NCBI GenBank assembly: GCA_032821775.1
Contig: JAVLRN010000011.1
Location: 930,001-994,000 of the forward strand
DNA from: Sanguinoderma infundibulare
Lineage: Eukaryota > Basidiomycota > Agaricomycetes > Polyporales > Polyporaceae
Direction of reading: 5' to 3'
DNA: 64,000 nucleotides
Shown here in pieces: positions 47,066 through 56,270 of the stretch (positions are counted from its first letter, which is position 1; each line of letters starts with the position of its first letter). Position numbers and translations under genes: made by a program. The notes under the pieces were generated by a model. That model saw only the letters and a list, made by a program, of their open reading frames with translations, ran no database searches and was not told the origin of the DNA.

Positions 47066-48024
47066 CGCGTCTACAATTCCGGTCGCTGGAGAATGGAGAC
47101 TCTGAGACGGACCATCCGCAGTGCCACACGCCCTGTTTTAAGACGCGTCGTGGCACGCGACGCGCGACGCGCACCGTCGGAGTGTCACGCTTTCAATCTC
47201 CGCTTTCCCTCCGCGCTCCGATCGCCTCGCTCAGTTTTCTTTCTCACCGCAACGTCGAGCATCCTCATGGGCATGCCCCATTTCCTCAGGCCTCGTCATG
47301 CTCCCAATCGATCTCGTCTATGGATATGGAACTGCTGTGGGCTGGTCTCTGGCTTCGCATGTCCGATTGGCTTCAAGCGTGGTATGTTCCCCATGTTTAC
47401 CCATATTCACATTCCTCTCGGATCCCCCGCACCAATTGTGTACAGGCGCAGTGGCATATCCCACCGCAGCTCCTGAAGTGGCTTTATGGTGCAAGAGCGA
47501 TCTTTCTAACTTCCTTTATTACTTCTATACCTGTTGTTTCTCCCGGTATCGAGGTTTGTCACGGAAGGCACATGTATTTACTCTCCGCACTGCATGTCTG
47601 TAGGATTGTGTATGGAATGTTATGTTTGCTCCCTGATCTACTGGCGGATTTTCCCCGAATAGAGGCCGAGCGCAACAATATCATACAACCCTCTTATCAA
47701 GGCTCGGTCAGAGTTATCGCTACTGCTGGTACGGTCGATTTGGCGACTTGATGATAGCGACGCTTGCTTACTAGTCATTCTTTCAGTTCATCCCCCATAG
47801 AGCGCATTCCAAATCCTATCGGCCAAGTGTTAGTGCAGGACAAGCGGACGTGGACGTTCTAGTGAGCTTCGCTTATACCGTGTCTGGGAACCCAAGCACA
47901 GAGTGCCCGAACCCCCCATCCGTCAGCGAACCGCTCGCTGAGCTATAGTACAACGCTGACAACTTCTCGTTCTCTCCGCAGAACTAACTCTCCATGTACT
48001 GCGAACGACGCCAAGGTCGCGTAC
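47066..48024. other. Upstream region of MSH2, unassigned
   Basis: Plus-strand frames near 47266-47600 (MLPIDLVYGYGTAVGWSLAS and an alternative frame) are open, but neither shows a family motif nor a clean splice structure. They could be the start of an unrecognised gene or chance frames in the MSH2 promoter. Confidence 0.35.
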
Positions 48025-48363
48025 TCACCCAATCACTGCACTTACACCCTCGGGGACGACCAGTGCACGGCAAAGCTTTGAAAGGATCATCTGTATTTTG
48101 TTCTCACTTGAGGAGCTCCAGCAGAAGAGGATGGGGCGAGTTATGTCTCTGGTCCATGGACAACAACGAACGAGAAAGACAACGACGGAAATGGCCGCAC
48201 CAATAACGAGGGCGACGACAACGACAGCGACAACGACGAGCGCGTGCTGAGCAGCATGAACACTTCCTTCACCCACGCAAGTGTGAGGCCGATGGTCCGT
48301 CCCCCAGTCCCCCTGCGGCGTCGGGCAGTGAAGAGCATCTAGTACAGCCGAGGCGACGACCAT
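48025..48363 (-). pseudogene. Single-helix membrane protein fragment
   Basis: A minus-strand frame encodes a strong transmembrane helix (VVVAVVVVALVIGAAISVVV) followed by a short polar region ending near 48025. Such a helix usually sits between an extracellular domain and a cytoplasmic tail in fungal mid-span proteins. No matching extracellular exons could be joined from 48364-48796, and the tail is short. It may be a gene remnant or part of a gene whose splicing I could not resolve. Confidence 0.35.
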
Positions 48364-48796
48364 ACCATCGCTGAAGGTCCTCCCGCTATCTTCAACACGT
48401 GATCACTTGCGGCGCATCCGCTGGGCCTGGGAGGTCGCCGCGACGTGTCTTCCACGGCTCGGTGCAGTTGCGACAGCCTGGCGCCAGCGGACACCGAACG
48501 GGACAACGCCATACCGGCAAGCATCCTCACGACCAGTCTGTATATTCGCGCTCACCACCGCTCTTTCTAGGCTGGCAAACATAACTACGAAGTGAGAATA
48601 TTCTCCGCTTCCATAGCATATCCTCGCTGCCCTTCTGGTAGAGACACATGCTGTCGCCGGCCCGGTAGGGATGTCTACCGTCAACCCGGGTGGGTGATCA
48701 CAATTTAGGTTTAGGTGGAGGAGACGGGCTGCCATAGCCGGCGACGCTTGTCGAGGGCGCAATGCACCCGATTGCGGGAGGTGTCGCGTCAGGGAA
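48364..48796. other. Unresolved spacer between membrane-protein fragments
   Basis: Minus-strand frames contain PGLTVDIPTGPATA and SGEYSHFVVMFASLERA, possibly derived from exons of the neighbouring fragments, but stops and phases do not allow a model. Confidence 0.35.
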
Positions 48797-49039
48797 CTAG
48801 ATGGGGATAGGTGTTTTGGGTGCTGGATCAGGAGCAAGAGTAGGATCGGAAGCAGAGGCAGGAGCCAGTCTACCGATCGCAGGAGCAGGAGCAGCACCTG
48901 CGTACGTTCCTGACGCGCCTGGCCCCACGCTGTACGGATCAATGGTAGGAGGTGAGTAGCCAAAAGTGTCAGTGCCAGCATACGTACTGACAGACGGAGG
49001 TCCTGTGTACTGAAGAATCCGTGCCGGCGCGACGAATTC
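48797..49039 (-). pseudogene. Orphan C-terminal exon of a surface-type protein
   Basis: An open minus-strand segment of 80 codons begins right after a splice-acceptor-like AATAG and reads EFVAPARILQYTG, DTFGYSPPTIDPYSVGPG, an Ala/Pro-rich stretch and TPIPI before a stop. It looks like the proline-rich cytoplasmic tail found at the C-terminus of Agaricomycete single-pass proteins. No upstream exon with a helix can be found before the divergent DUF3237-like gene, so it seems detached from the rest of its gene. Confidence 0.4.
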
Positions 49040-49441
49040 CTATTTGGTCGCTGTTGGATGGGAAGTTAGGCTTAGCGTGTAGCAAGACTTGAAAGGGACG
49101 GACTAAGATGGTATACATTATAGAATCAATGGCGGAGGACGGCATTCCTCGGTCATGTTATAGCTTCCCTTTGTCTTCGTTCGTCTTCTACGACTGGATC
49201 CTGACCGCCGCCATACCTGTTCTAGTGGTCCTCAGGCGAAGTACCAGCAGCAGAGGGGGAAACGCAATTATTCGACAGACGGAGATCCGGACTCGGAAGG
49301 CATGCTCATCCCGTCCAGCGTGCGATGAGCCGAATACAATGAATCTATTGCGCAGCACCAAACGAGAAGGCGGCGAAGGCCTGGCGCCTCGTGTGCACAT
49401 ATAGTCTGCAGAGTGGAGACGAAGGTGAGCGTACGCCGTGC
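49040..49441. other. Promoter region of the DUF3237-like gene
   Basis: About 400 bases with a TATA-like ACATATAG some 45 bases before the DUF3237-like start. No other feature is seen. Confidence 0.45.
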
Positions 49442-50162
49442 ATGATGCGTTTCTTAACACTCTTCTCTTCGCTTGTTCCCCTCGCGACCGTATGCTCGGC
49501 ACATTGGGGCGGTCCTCCGCCTCCCCAGTTCGAGGTGATCTTTGTGGGCACTCTCACTCTTGGACCTTCCCAGAGTTTGGTTGGCCCGTTGGGCACACGC
49601 GTTCACATTCCTGTTACTGGGTGAGTCGTTTCGCTCTTATATGGGCTGGGACTTACAGGATGGATGAAGTGGAAATTTCACGGATACCTGCGGGAAGCTA
49701 GTAGCGACCGTCCTGTCGGCCGCTGATACCGGTGTGGTGAGCAAGTCCGGGATATTCTTTCCCGAGGGGACGCTCCCCATCATTTGGGAGGCCGATAAGA
49801 AACTGGCGATCCTGCATGCCGTCGGTGTCGGGTGTGTGCTGCGATCCTCAAGAAGGAAGCCGGAGGTTTGGCTGACCTTTCTGATGCGTAGGGCGGTATT
49901 CAAGTCCGATTTTAACTACGTGTGAGTCCGTATTACACCTTTCTCGTGTCGAGGCAGCTTACCTCCCAACACGTCCAGCCGTCTGGAGACCGACTCGACG
50001 GCGTACGAGTCATTGAACAGCCGTTTTCTGATCGCCAACGTCACAAATAGTGCGGATGGAACACATACCGCCTTTGGCCTGTTTGGCTTGGACCAGGATG
50101 CTAGGTATTCAGCAGTATGGACCCAGGACAATCGAGCACCACTGTACGCGCTGGGTGTCTAA
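49442..50162 (+). CDS. Secreted DUF3237-like protein
   Basis: Four exons in agreeing phase. Exon 1 starts MMRFLTLFSSLVPLATVCSA, a signal peptide, then PPPQFEVIFVGTLTLGPSQS and RVHIPVTG. The intron (about 49619-49663) joins to GNFTDTCGKLVATVLSAADT, then GIFFPEGTLPIIWEADKKLA. Further introns near 49833-49889 and 49920-49978 join to AVFKSDFNYV and RLETDSTAYESLNSRFLIA. The C-terminus is QDNRAPLYALGV. The pattern (an aromatic-rich first strand, GTR.HIPVTGG, a long beta-rich core) fits DUF3237, a small beta-barrel family; here it is secreted. One N-glycosylation site (NFT) follows the first splice. The biochemical function is unknown. Confidence 0.75.
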
Positions 50163-50239
50163 GACGACACCTGCGTCTGCGTACTATACGTTGGTTGTAT
50201 CTCCGAACTCCCTCAGGGCCCGCTGCTGAGGCTGTCGGG

Positions 50240-50561
50240 ATGGCCGGTGACGTTATTAAGTATGTGGAATGATAACCACTCGGAGTGCGTACCTCAAGAG
50301 TCTTTGGCGTGAGAGCGCGAAAAGCCGCATCACATGCAATCAAGGGTGTATATATGTACTTTGTCTGCCACCTGCTCTGAGTTGCAGGCATACAAGGAAG
50401 ATGGACGACCAGAGACTATGGTGGCGGCTGGTGTGAATCCATGGGCGTTAGTGGGACCGAGGAACGGAAAAGGGAATGGCGCATCAGGCGGTATGGTATA
50501 TGTACTAAAAGAGTATGGTAAAAGACGGGATCTGTCAGTAGACGTCGGGCGCACGTCCTAG
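50240..50561 (+). CDS. Possible 80-residue protein
   Basis: Joining 50240-50259, 50299-50347 and 50388-50561 over two 39-40-nt GT..AG gaps gives one open frame of 81 codons. It starts MAGDVIKVFGVRARKAASHA and contains VAAGVNPWALVGPRNGKGNG and MVYVLKEYGKRRDL. It is basic, with no signal peptide, helix or known motif. The phases fit exactly, but the introns are at the lower size limit, and the start lies only 78 bases after the DUF3237-like stop. This may be a small gene, a mis-joined part of a larger transcript, or chance. Confidence 0.35.
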
Positions 50562-50709
50562 CGCTTGTAATCCAACAGCTTCCTCATTGTCAGCTAAGCT
50601 CGGCGCTCATTCGCCTCTAGAAATGGAACCAGGACCTACTATCCCCATGTCTTCCACCCCTTGAACCCAACAACCACGTACTCCACCGACACCACCACGA
50701 CATCCTAGT

Positions 50710-51592
50710 ATGTCTTGTCCAGACTGTGTCACTGGCTCTATCCATAGCGGCACGCCCGCGGGGACGGAGATACAACTCGGCAATATCAGCGCATATGCCG
50801 TCGGCGCGGAGGACTCGAAGCGCATCATCGTTGTCGGCGTAGACGTCTTTGGGTGGAAATTCGTGAATACTCGCTTGCTCGCGGACGAATATGCTTCCAA
50901 GGGCTTCAGGGTCATCATACCCGACCTCTTCAGCGGTGCGTTGTGCCTGGTCTTGTCTACTCTGCCGAACTTGCGCACTGGCAGTTTTCACTGAAACGGG
51001 AGCAACGGTGCGATTGACAGGCTGGCAGCTCCCGCGTTGGACCCTAGACGCGAACGACGCGCACGTGGCCGACGACAAGAAGTCCTTCTTCCAACGCTTC
51101 GTCGCCCTCCCCGCGTCCATGTTCATCCTCGTCCCTTGGTTCATCAGCAACTCCCCCAAGCAGACCGGCATCATCAACAAGGTCGCCTCCGCCATGCGCG
51201 CTGCGCACCCTGACGCCAAGCTCGGGTTCGTCGGCTTCTGCTGGGGCGGACGCTTCGCCATCACGCAGAACGCGCTCTTCGACGCGACCGTAGCGTGCCA
51301 CCCGTCGCTCGTCAAGTTCCCAGCGGAGTTGGACGCGATCTCGAAGCCGTTCAGCCTGGCGGTCGCGGCGAACGACCACAGATTTTACGACGAGACAAAG
51401 GCGAGGGAGACGGAGAAGATTCTGGCGGAGAAGGGGTTGAAGGACGTCGAGGTGAAGGTGTACGAGGGCGTCAACCACGGCTTCACGAGCCGCGCGAACT
51501 TGGAGGTCGAGGTGCAGAGACAGGCGAAGGAGGAGGCGGTGCAGCAGGTCGTGGGCTGGTTCGACAAGTATTTGACCTCGTCCACATCATGA
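50710..51592 (+). CDS. Dienelactone hydrolase family protein
   Basis: Two exons (50710-50937, 51022-51592) joined in phase give about 265 residues, the normal size. The start is MSCPDCVTGSIHSGTPAGTE. The alpha/beta-hydrolase landmarks are visible: GFCWGG with the nucleophilic Cys, AANDHRFYD with the acidic residue, and YEGVNHGF with the catalytic His. The Cys-Asp-His triad distinguishes dienelactone hydrolases from Ser hydrolases. Members open dienelactones in the beta-ketoadipate route or hydrolyse other esters; fungal paralogues often have unknown substrates. No signal peptide, so cytosolic. Confidence 0.92.
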
Positions 51593-51963
51593 GTGGCTGT
51601 GCCCGCGCCCATCAAGCAGTCGCCTTGTTCGACGCCCCGCCCGAACTTGTCCGCGTAGCGAGAAGCGGAATGTGTCCTCACACTTCAATAGCATCGTTCT
51701 GCTGATAGACGGGCCATTTTCTGCAAACAACCTCCATGTATTATGCGAAATATATCGTAAGTGTGCGGATGATGGACCACTCATTGAATATGATACAGTG
51801 CGGAATGAGAACCCAAGTCCACGAACATCCAGAGATTAGGAAAGCATAGAACAGGATACATAGCGTAGGGGAATATATCAGCAGGCATAAATACTGTAAT
51901 TTAACGAGATTAAAGTCATCTCAAAAGGTAAAAGAACGTATCGTCACCCAAGCCGAGTCGCCA
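51593..51963. other. Convergent spacer
   Basis: Between the 3' ends of the hydrolase (+) and the F-box gene (-). AT-rich in 51780-51940, as expected of 3' flanks. No gene. Confidence 0.55.
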
Positions 51964-53808
51964 TCACGCCGCCTGATGGCAGAGGTTGCAAGGATATACA
52001 TAGTAGTCGACCTGCTTGCAGTCCCTGGTCAGCTGTATCGCCCTCATATACTCCTCGGACAGCAGACCCCGCTCCCTCGATATCGTCGAAAACGCATGAG
52101 GCAACCAGAAGAAGACCTTCAAGTCAGGTCTCTTCTCCTGGACGTCCGGCCAGATCATCCGGAAGATAGTGGCCGCACACTCGCTAAGCCCCTCCACACA
52201 GAAGTGAAGCTCCTTCAACTCCGGCCAATTCCGCCGCAGTGACTGGGCCTGGAACTCGAACCAGAGAAATGCGTCGACGGCCGCGCTGCCCCCAAGCCAG
52301 AACGTACGCAGGTTGGAGAAGGGGAGGAAGAGGTCGTTCTCCCAATCGATCGAGGTCGAGGATGCCAAACGTGCGGCGGAAGGGGCGAGGTGCATGGAGA
52401 CCTGCCTGACCTTAGCCGCGTCGACGAGCAGGGAAAGCTCCTTGACTGCTACAGGAAGGAGTTTGTCCCGGGCTTCCTCCGTCCACTCCTCCGAAGGACA
52501 AATCGCCCCCAGTTTCCAGTTGCTGAGCCCCGGCCTGTCGATCGGTACGTCCGTCCACCCACGCAGGCGGAAGTGGTTATCCACCCGGAGATCCAGGTGG
52601 ACGGTGTTGATGAAATCAAGACTGTGATCGCCGGCAGCGATGTTGCGGAACACCCCATCGTCCACGGCGTCCCAGTCTTTAGACGCCGGGAACAAGGAGC
52701 AGAGGTCGAGAGAGGACAGAGTCTCCGGCAGGGGGTTGAAAAAGTCGAACGTGTCCATGCAGTCCAGGTGGTCCTCCACGGAGAGGAACCTGAGCCGGGG
52801 AAAACGTAGGGGCCGTTCATCGCCGTCCATACGGAGAGTGTACGAGAGTCGAAGCCGTTCCAGCGCCGTGCAGTCCTCGAGCACGTCCAGCAGCCAAGTC
52901 TCCGAACCCACTGGCAAGATAGCGCTGCGATCGGAGTCCGTATGGGGCTCGGTCTCCAACAGCGACATGTCCTGGAGATGGGCCTTGATAGAAGCCGGAA
53001 GCGACACGAGAAAGCCCGAGACGGTCAAGTCCACCAAGCTAGGGAAGTCCGGAAGCAGAAGGATCCTGGGCGGTCTGGCCACCCTGCGCTGGACAGGGTC
53101 CAAGATGTCACCGGAATTGTCGTCTTCGTCGTCTTCGTCGTCCCCCTCATCCGAACCGCCGGCACTCCCGACCTCCGAGTCCGCCTCCTCGCTGTCATCC
53201 ACGACGGCGCGGGGTGTCCCGTGCTCCCATGTCACGACGGGACCCAGCACGCGACACCAGTCGTCAGAGTTAGAGTCCTCGGAGTCGGAGTCGGAGTCGG
53301 ACCAGTCGTCTTCGGTATGGTCCACCTCGGCGATACGAGGATCGCTCACGCACCACGGCCCGAACTTATCGTATTGGAAGAGGGTGAGGGAAACGACCCC
53401 ACTCGCCTTCAAGGCCTCGACAAAGGTGAACGCCTCGTCCCGGACCCTCTCGTGCCACCGGATAGTCAAAAGAGACGTCGACTTCGGGAGCGTGTACGAC
53501 AACCGATTGCCGAAATCCGCGAGCCAGCAGTCTTCATCGACCCAAGATCCAGCGTCGAAGGTCACATCGAGCCCCTTAACTCCTCCCGCCCGGATCAGAG
53601 CGGCTTCGACGGAGGAAGGCGGGGTCCACGGCTGGAACACTAGCTTTGTCCAGAGAAGGGGGTAGCCGTAAAGGACATCGCACCACCATTTGCAGACGCC
53701 CGCGAGCGTGATCCACGACATGTTGTTCTCGTCCAGAGAGAGGGCGTCGTCCCGGACGATACGGAAAACCTCGGAGAGGACTTCAACAGGGAGCAGACTG
53801 ATGGACAT
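51964..53808 (-). CDS. F-box protein
   Basis: An intron-free frame of 614 residues. The N-terminal motif LLPVEVLSEVFRIVRDDA, then SWITLAGVCKWWCDVLYGYP, is a typical Agaricomycete F-box, which binds Skp1 in SCF ubiquitin ligases. The rest is a leucine-rich-repeat-like region (LRLSYTLRMDG, LRFLSVEDHLDCMD, SSLDLCSLFPAS) likely used for substrate recognition. Two acidic low-complexity blocks interrupt it at about residues 167-178 (SDSDSDSEDSNS) and 207-234 (Glu/Asp/Gly-rich). F-box genes of this kind are highly expanded and fast-evolving in mushrooms; the target is unknown. Confidence 0.88.
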   Translation of the reverse strand: MSISLLPVEVLSEVFRIVRDDALSLDENNMSWITLAGVCKWWCDVLYGYPLLWTKLVFQPWTPPSSVEAALIRAGGVKGLDVTFDAGSWVDEDCWLADFGNRLSYTLPKSTSLLTIRWHERVRDEAFTFVEALKASGVVSLTLFQYDKFGPWCVSDPRIAEVDHTEDDWSDSDSDSEDSNSDDWCRVLGPVVTWEHGTPRAVVDDSEEADSEVGSAGGSDEGDDEDDEDDNSGDILDPVQRRVARPPRILLLPDFPSLVDLTVSGFLVSLPASIKAHLQDMSLLETEPHTDSDRSAILPVGSETWLLDVLEDCTALERLRLSYTLRMDGDERPLRFPRLRFLSVEDHLDCMDTFDFFNPLPETLSSLDLCSLFPASKDWDAVDDGVFRNIAAGDHSLDFINTVHLDLRVDNHFRLRGWTDVPIDRPGLSNWKLGAICPSEEWTEEARDKLLPVAVKELSLLVDAAKVRQVSMHLAPSAARLASSTSIDWENDLFLPFSNLRTFWLGGSAAVDAFLWFEFQAQSLRRNWPELKELHFCVEGLSECAATIFRMIWPDVQEKRPDLKVFFWLPHAFSTISRERGLLSEEYMRAIQLTRDCKQVDYYVYPCNLCHQAA

Positions 53809-55107
53809 GGTGTTGGATCGAGTGGGGGAGGGGGGTCTGTGGTTGGTGGTTAGGACAAGGGGGAGCGGCCAGAGTCTACGAAGCGATAGCGGGTGTTACG
53901 ACGCAGTGGGGCTTCAGAAGAGTGCAAGAAACATACCTTGGGCTGAGGACCCGAGAACAACAGCGGTGGTGAGTTCGAGGAGGTTGAGAGTGAGATCTTG
54001 AGGGAGCGAAACGGGCAGAGGGCGCTTTTTTTATCTCCTCCCCGCGTTTCAAACTCCGTCCTCTTTGCACACAATGCGTCCTTTGTCCACGCGCCATGGC
54101 CACCAAGGAGACAGTGCAAACCGGTGATGAGGCACGTCCTCCCGATCATGTCAACGACTCCCGCCATCCGGCACTCTCCCCTGGTCAAAGAAGCCCTTTG
54201 TGAGTGCAGTCCCACGACAGACGCGTGAATCGGCAACTCGCCTAATATCACAAAGCAGGCGAGAAGAGGTAGGACCTCCCTACGCAACCGCAAGTGCAAC
54301 CCCTGGGTCATGCTGGCAACTCCGCGCCAGAAGAAGTACTGTGCGGAGTCGGCGTGTGGCTTTCAACTTCACACCGGTTCTCGCTGCGTCAACAAACGTC
54401 TTAGCTAGCATGTTGTGTAAGTATCGACATCGCGTTCCTTGGAAAGCTAAACCCATCGACGTACTGCTGCGGGTGTCGCAACCCAAGGTGAGGAGGTCGA
54501 TGCGATCGTCACCCTTCTGCAACAATACCCCATTGACGAGACCGGCCACGTCATGAGTACACGCAGCGCATTGTGTCATATAGGAGGATAAGTTATTGAT
54601 CGTTGTTTGCTAGATCCGATGGGCGCGACGTACTGGGCGGATATGTGACTTATCGGTGATGCGATACAATGTGCAGCTACCTAGCCGGGGCACCGACAGT
54701 TCTGCACCTGAACCGATCCAACTAGAAACACAAAGCCACTTTCGATAGCTAAGAACCTATACCAGTGATGTCATGAGCGCGGGAAGACAGCGAGATGAAA
54801 ACGCTCACCAGCTGCCCTCTCACATTCAAATATTCCGACTGCGTGCAATACTGCCTATCCCCTCACGACCAGAAAAGAATACAAACCAGGAAATACGACA
54901 ACACGCATCCCACAAAATCCCGTACGTATCAAATGTAAAATAATTCGTACAAGTTCCGAGCGTACATACAACGCAGTAAAAGTCTCAACAGAAAAAAACA
55001 TAGGCTCTGTCCATCCCGTCGGGTCAAAATCCATTGCGCACGCAAAAGCGCGAACAGCAAGGTTCGAGCCCAGCGCGTTGTTCGCGAAGTCTATTATCGC
55101 TTGGGCC
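53809..55107. other. F-box promoter and PMP3-like 3' flank
   Basis: About 1.3 kb between two minus-strand genes. Minus-strand frames at 53850-54311 and 54280-54579 are open without motifs. The sequence near 55061 resembles a tRNA B box but has no cloverleaf. No gene is supported. Confidence 0.45.
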
Positions 55108-55730
55108 TTAGGATGCGTACTGACCCGTGGCGCCGTAGTTGGGCTGCGCCGGAGGCTGAACGCCCTGCAGGTATGGAGCAGGTTGGTACTCGCCGTTGCC
55201 CACGTCTGCATGGTGATCAGTCCGCCGCGCAAAAATAAGGACGGCACGAATGACGCACAAGTGTAGCCGCCACGGCCATAACGCTCTTCCGCTTGCATCT
55301 TCTTGTAAATTAGCCAGAAGGCGTGCTGCGGCGTGCGCAACGAAATGTGAGCGTCCGGGCCCAACTCTAAACGCGGGTGGGCTACTTACCAGATGTCCTG
55401 GGAGGTATCCGAGGCTGATCGGGACCGGACGCGGGGTGAGAGAGAAGGGACAGTGTTCGTGAGCAACCCGTTCAGGCAGTCCGATACAATCTGAGGCAAA
55501 CCGACTCCGGACTTGAAATACTCACATAGTGAGAAGGATGTTAATAAGCAGGTCACAGCTGCACCCAGTGACGAACGCCGCGGCGGCAGGCGGGAAGAGG
55601 ATAGCGACCTATGGACACCAGCGTCGAATTCAGCTCCATTGGGCCCATTGTTGCACTCCCAAGCGAGAAACAGAGTATCAGGTCGAGGGACACTTACGAC
55701 GATGAGAAGGATGTCAGAGCCGCGGACCAT
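55108..55730 (-). CDS. PMP3/UPF0057 plasma membrane proteolipid
   Basis: Five exons join in phase. MVRGSDILLIV joins to VAILFPPAAAAFVTGCSCDL and LINILLTI, then a 25-nt micro-exon (LGYLPGHL), then HAFWLIYKKMQAEERYGRGG, then YVGNGEYQPAPYLQG and the end NYGATGQYAS. Two helices separated by a Cys-bearing turn, the LGYLPGH.HAFWL motif and the small size are diagnostic of the Pmp3/YqaE (UPF0057) family, which affects membrane potential and salt tolerance. Minimal members have about 55 residues; this one has a Tyr/Pro/Gln-rich C-terminal extension of about 35 residues. It is probably in the plasma membrane. Confidence 0.88.
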
Positions 55731-56270
55731 GTTGAGTGCGATTGTCTGAGAGTGAGCTCGTCGAGACCGACGTTGGGAGACGATGGGAGGACGTCAGCGG
55801 GCGGAACTCGGCGTTGCGGCCTCGCGCCGCGGAAGCTGCGCCCCAGGCACCGGAGTGACGTAATCGCCTCCGCCGTGACCGCGTGTGACCAGACGCGTAA
55901 AGTAGACGTGTCGAACTCGCGGTGGCAGGCGCAGCAGGAGAACCCTTGATAGTGGAGGGCCAGTGGAGGCCAGTGGAGAACCCTGATCGCGGTGGGATGC
56001 AATAGAGAAACGGGTGCCATAGTGCTATTACGTACAAGCTAAGCTATTAGTGACCCACTACAGGAAACTAGTACCAGTAACTATTGAGACTCGGCGCGTT
56101 AACTTGCAGCTGATTACTACATACACCCCGCCCACTCTAGTCCGAAAGCACTCGATTACATTACGACATTAGTGTGGTATGCTGCCGACCGCGGAAACGG
56201 GTCCTGTTTCAAGTCCATATTCGTACAATCGTCTCCAGTCGCTGCGGCTTCCACCGTTTAAAATGCCTGC
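55731..56270. other. PMP3-like promoter and G-alpha 3' flank
   Basis: About 540 bases without a supported gene. AT-rich around 56030-56170, consistent with flanking DNA. A short imperfect tandem (TGGAGGCCAGTGGAG) occurs near 55960-55980. Confidence 0.5.

Noticed and set aside
52640..53665. A 341-codon plus-strand open frame
   Set aside because: It is the antisense shadow of the F-box gene, rich in Ser and Arg with no motif. The minus-strand frame has an F-box and leucine-rich pattern.
55040..55080. A GGTTCGAGCCC tRNA B-box-like sequence
   Set aside because: The flanking bases do not form a T-stem, and no acceptor or anticodon stem can be drawn.
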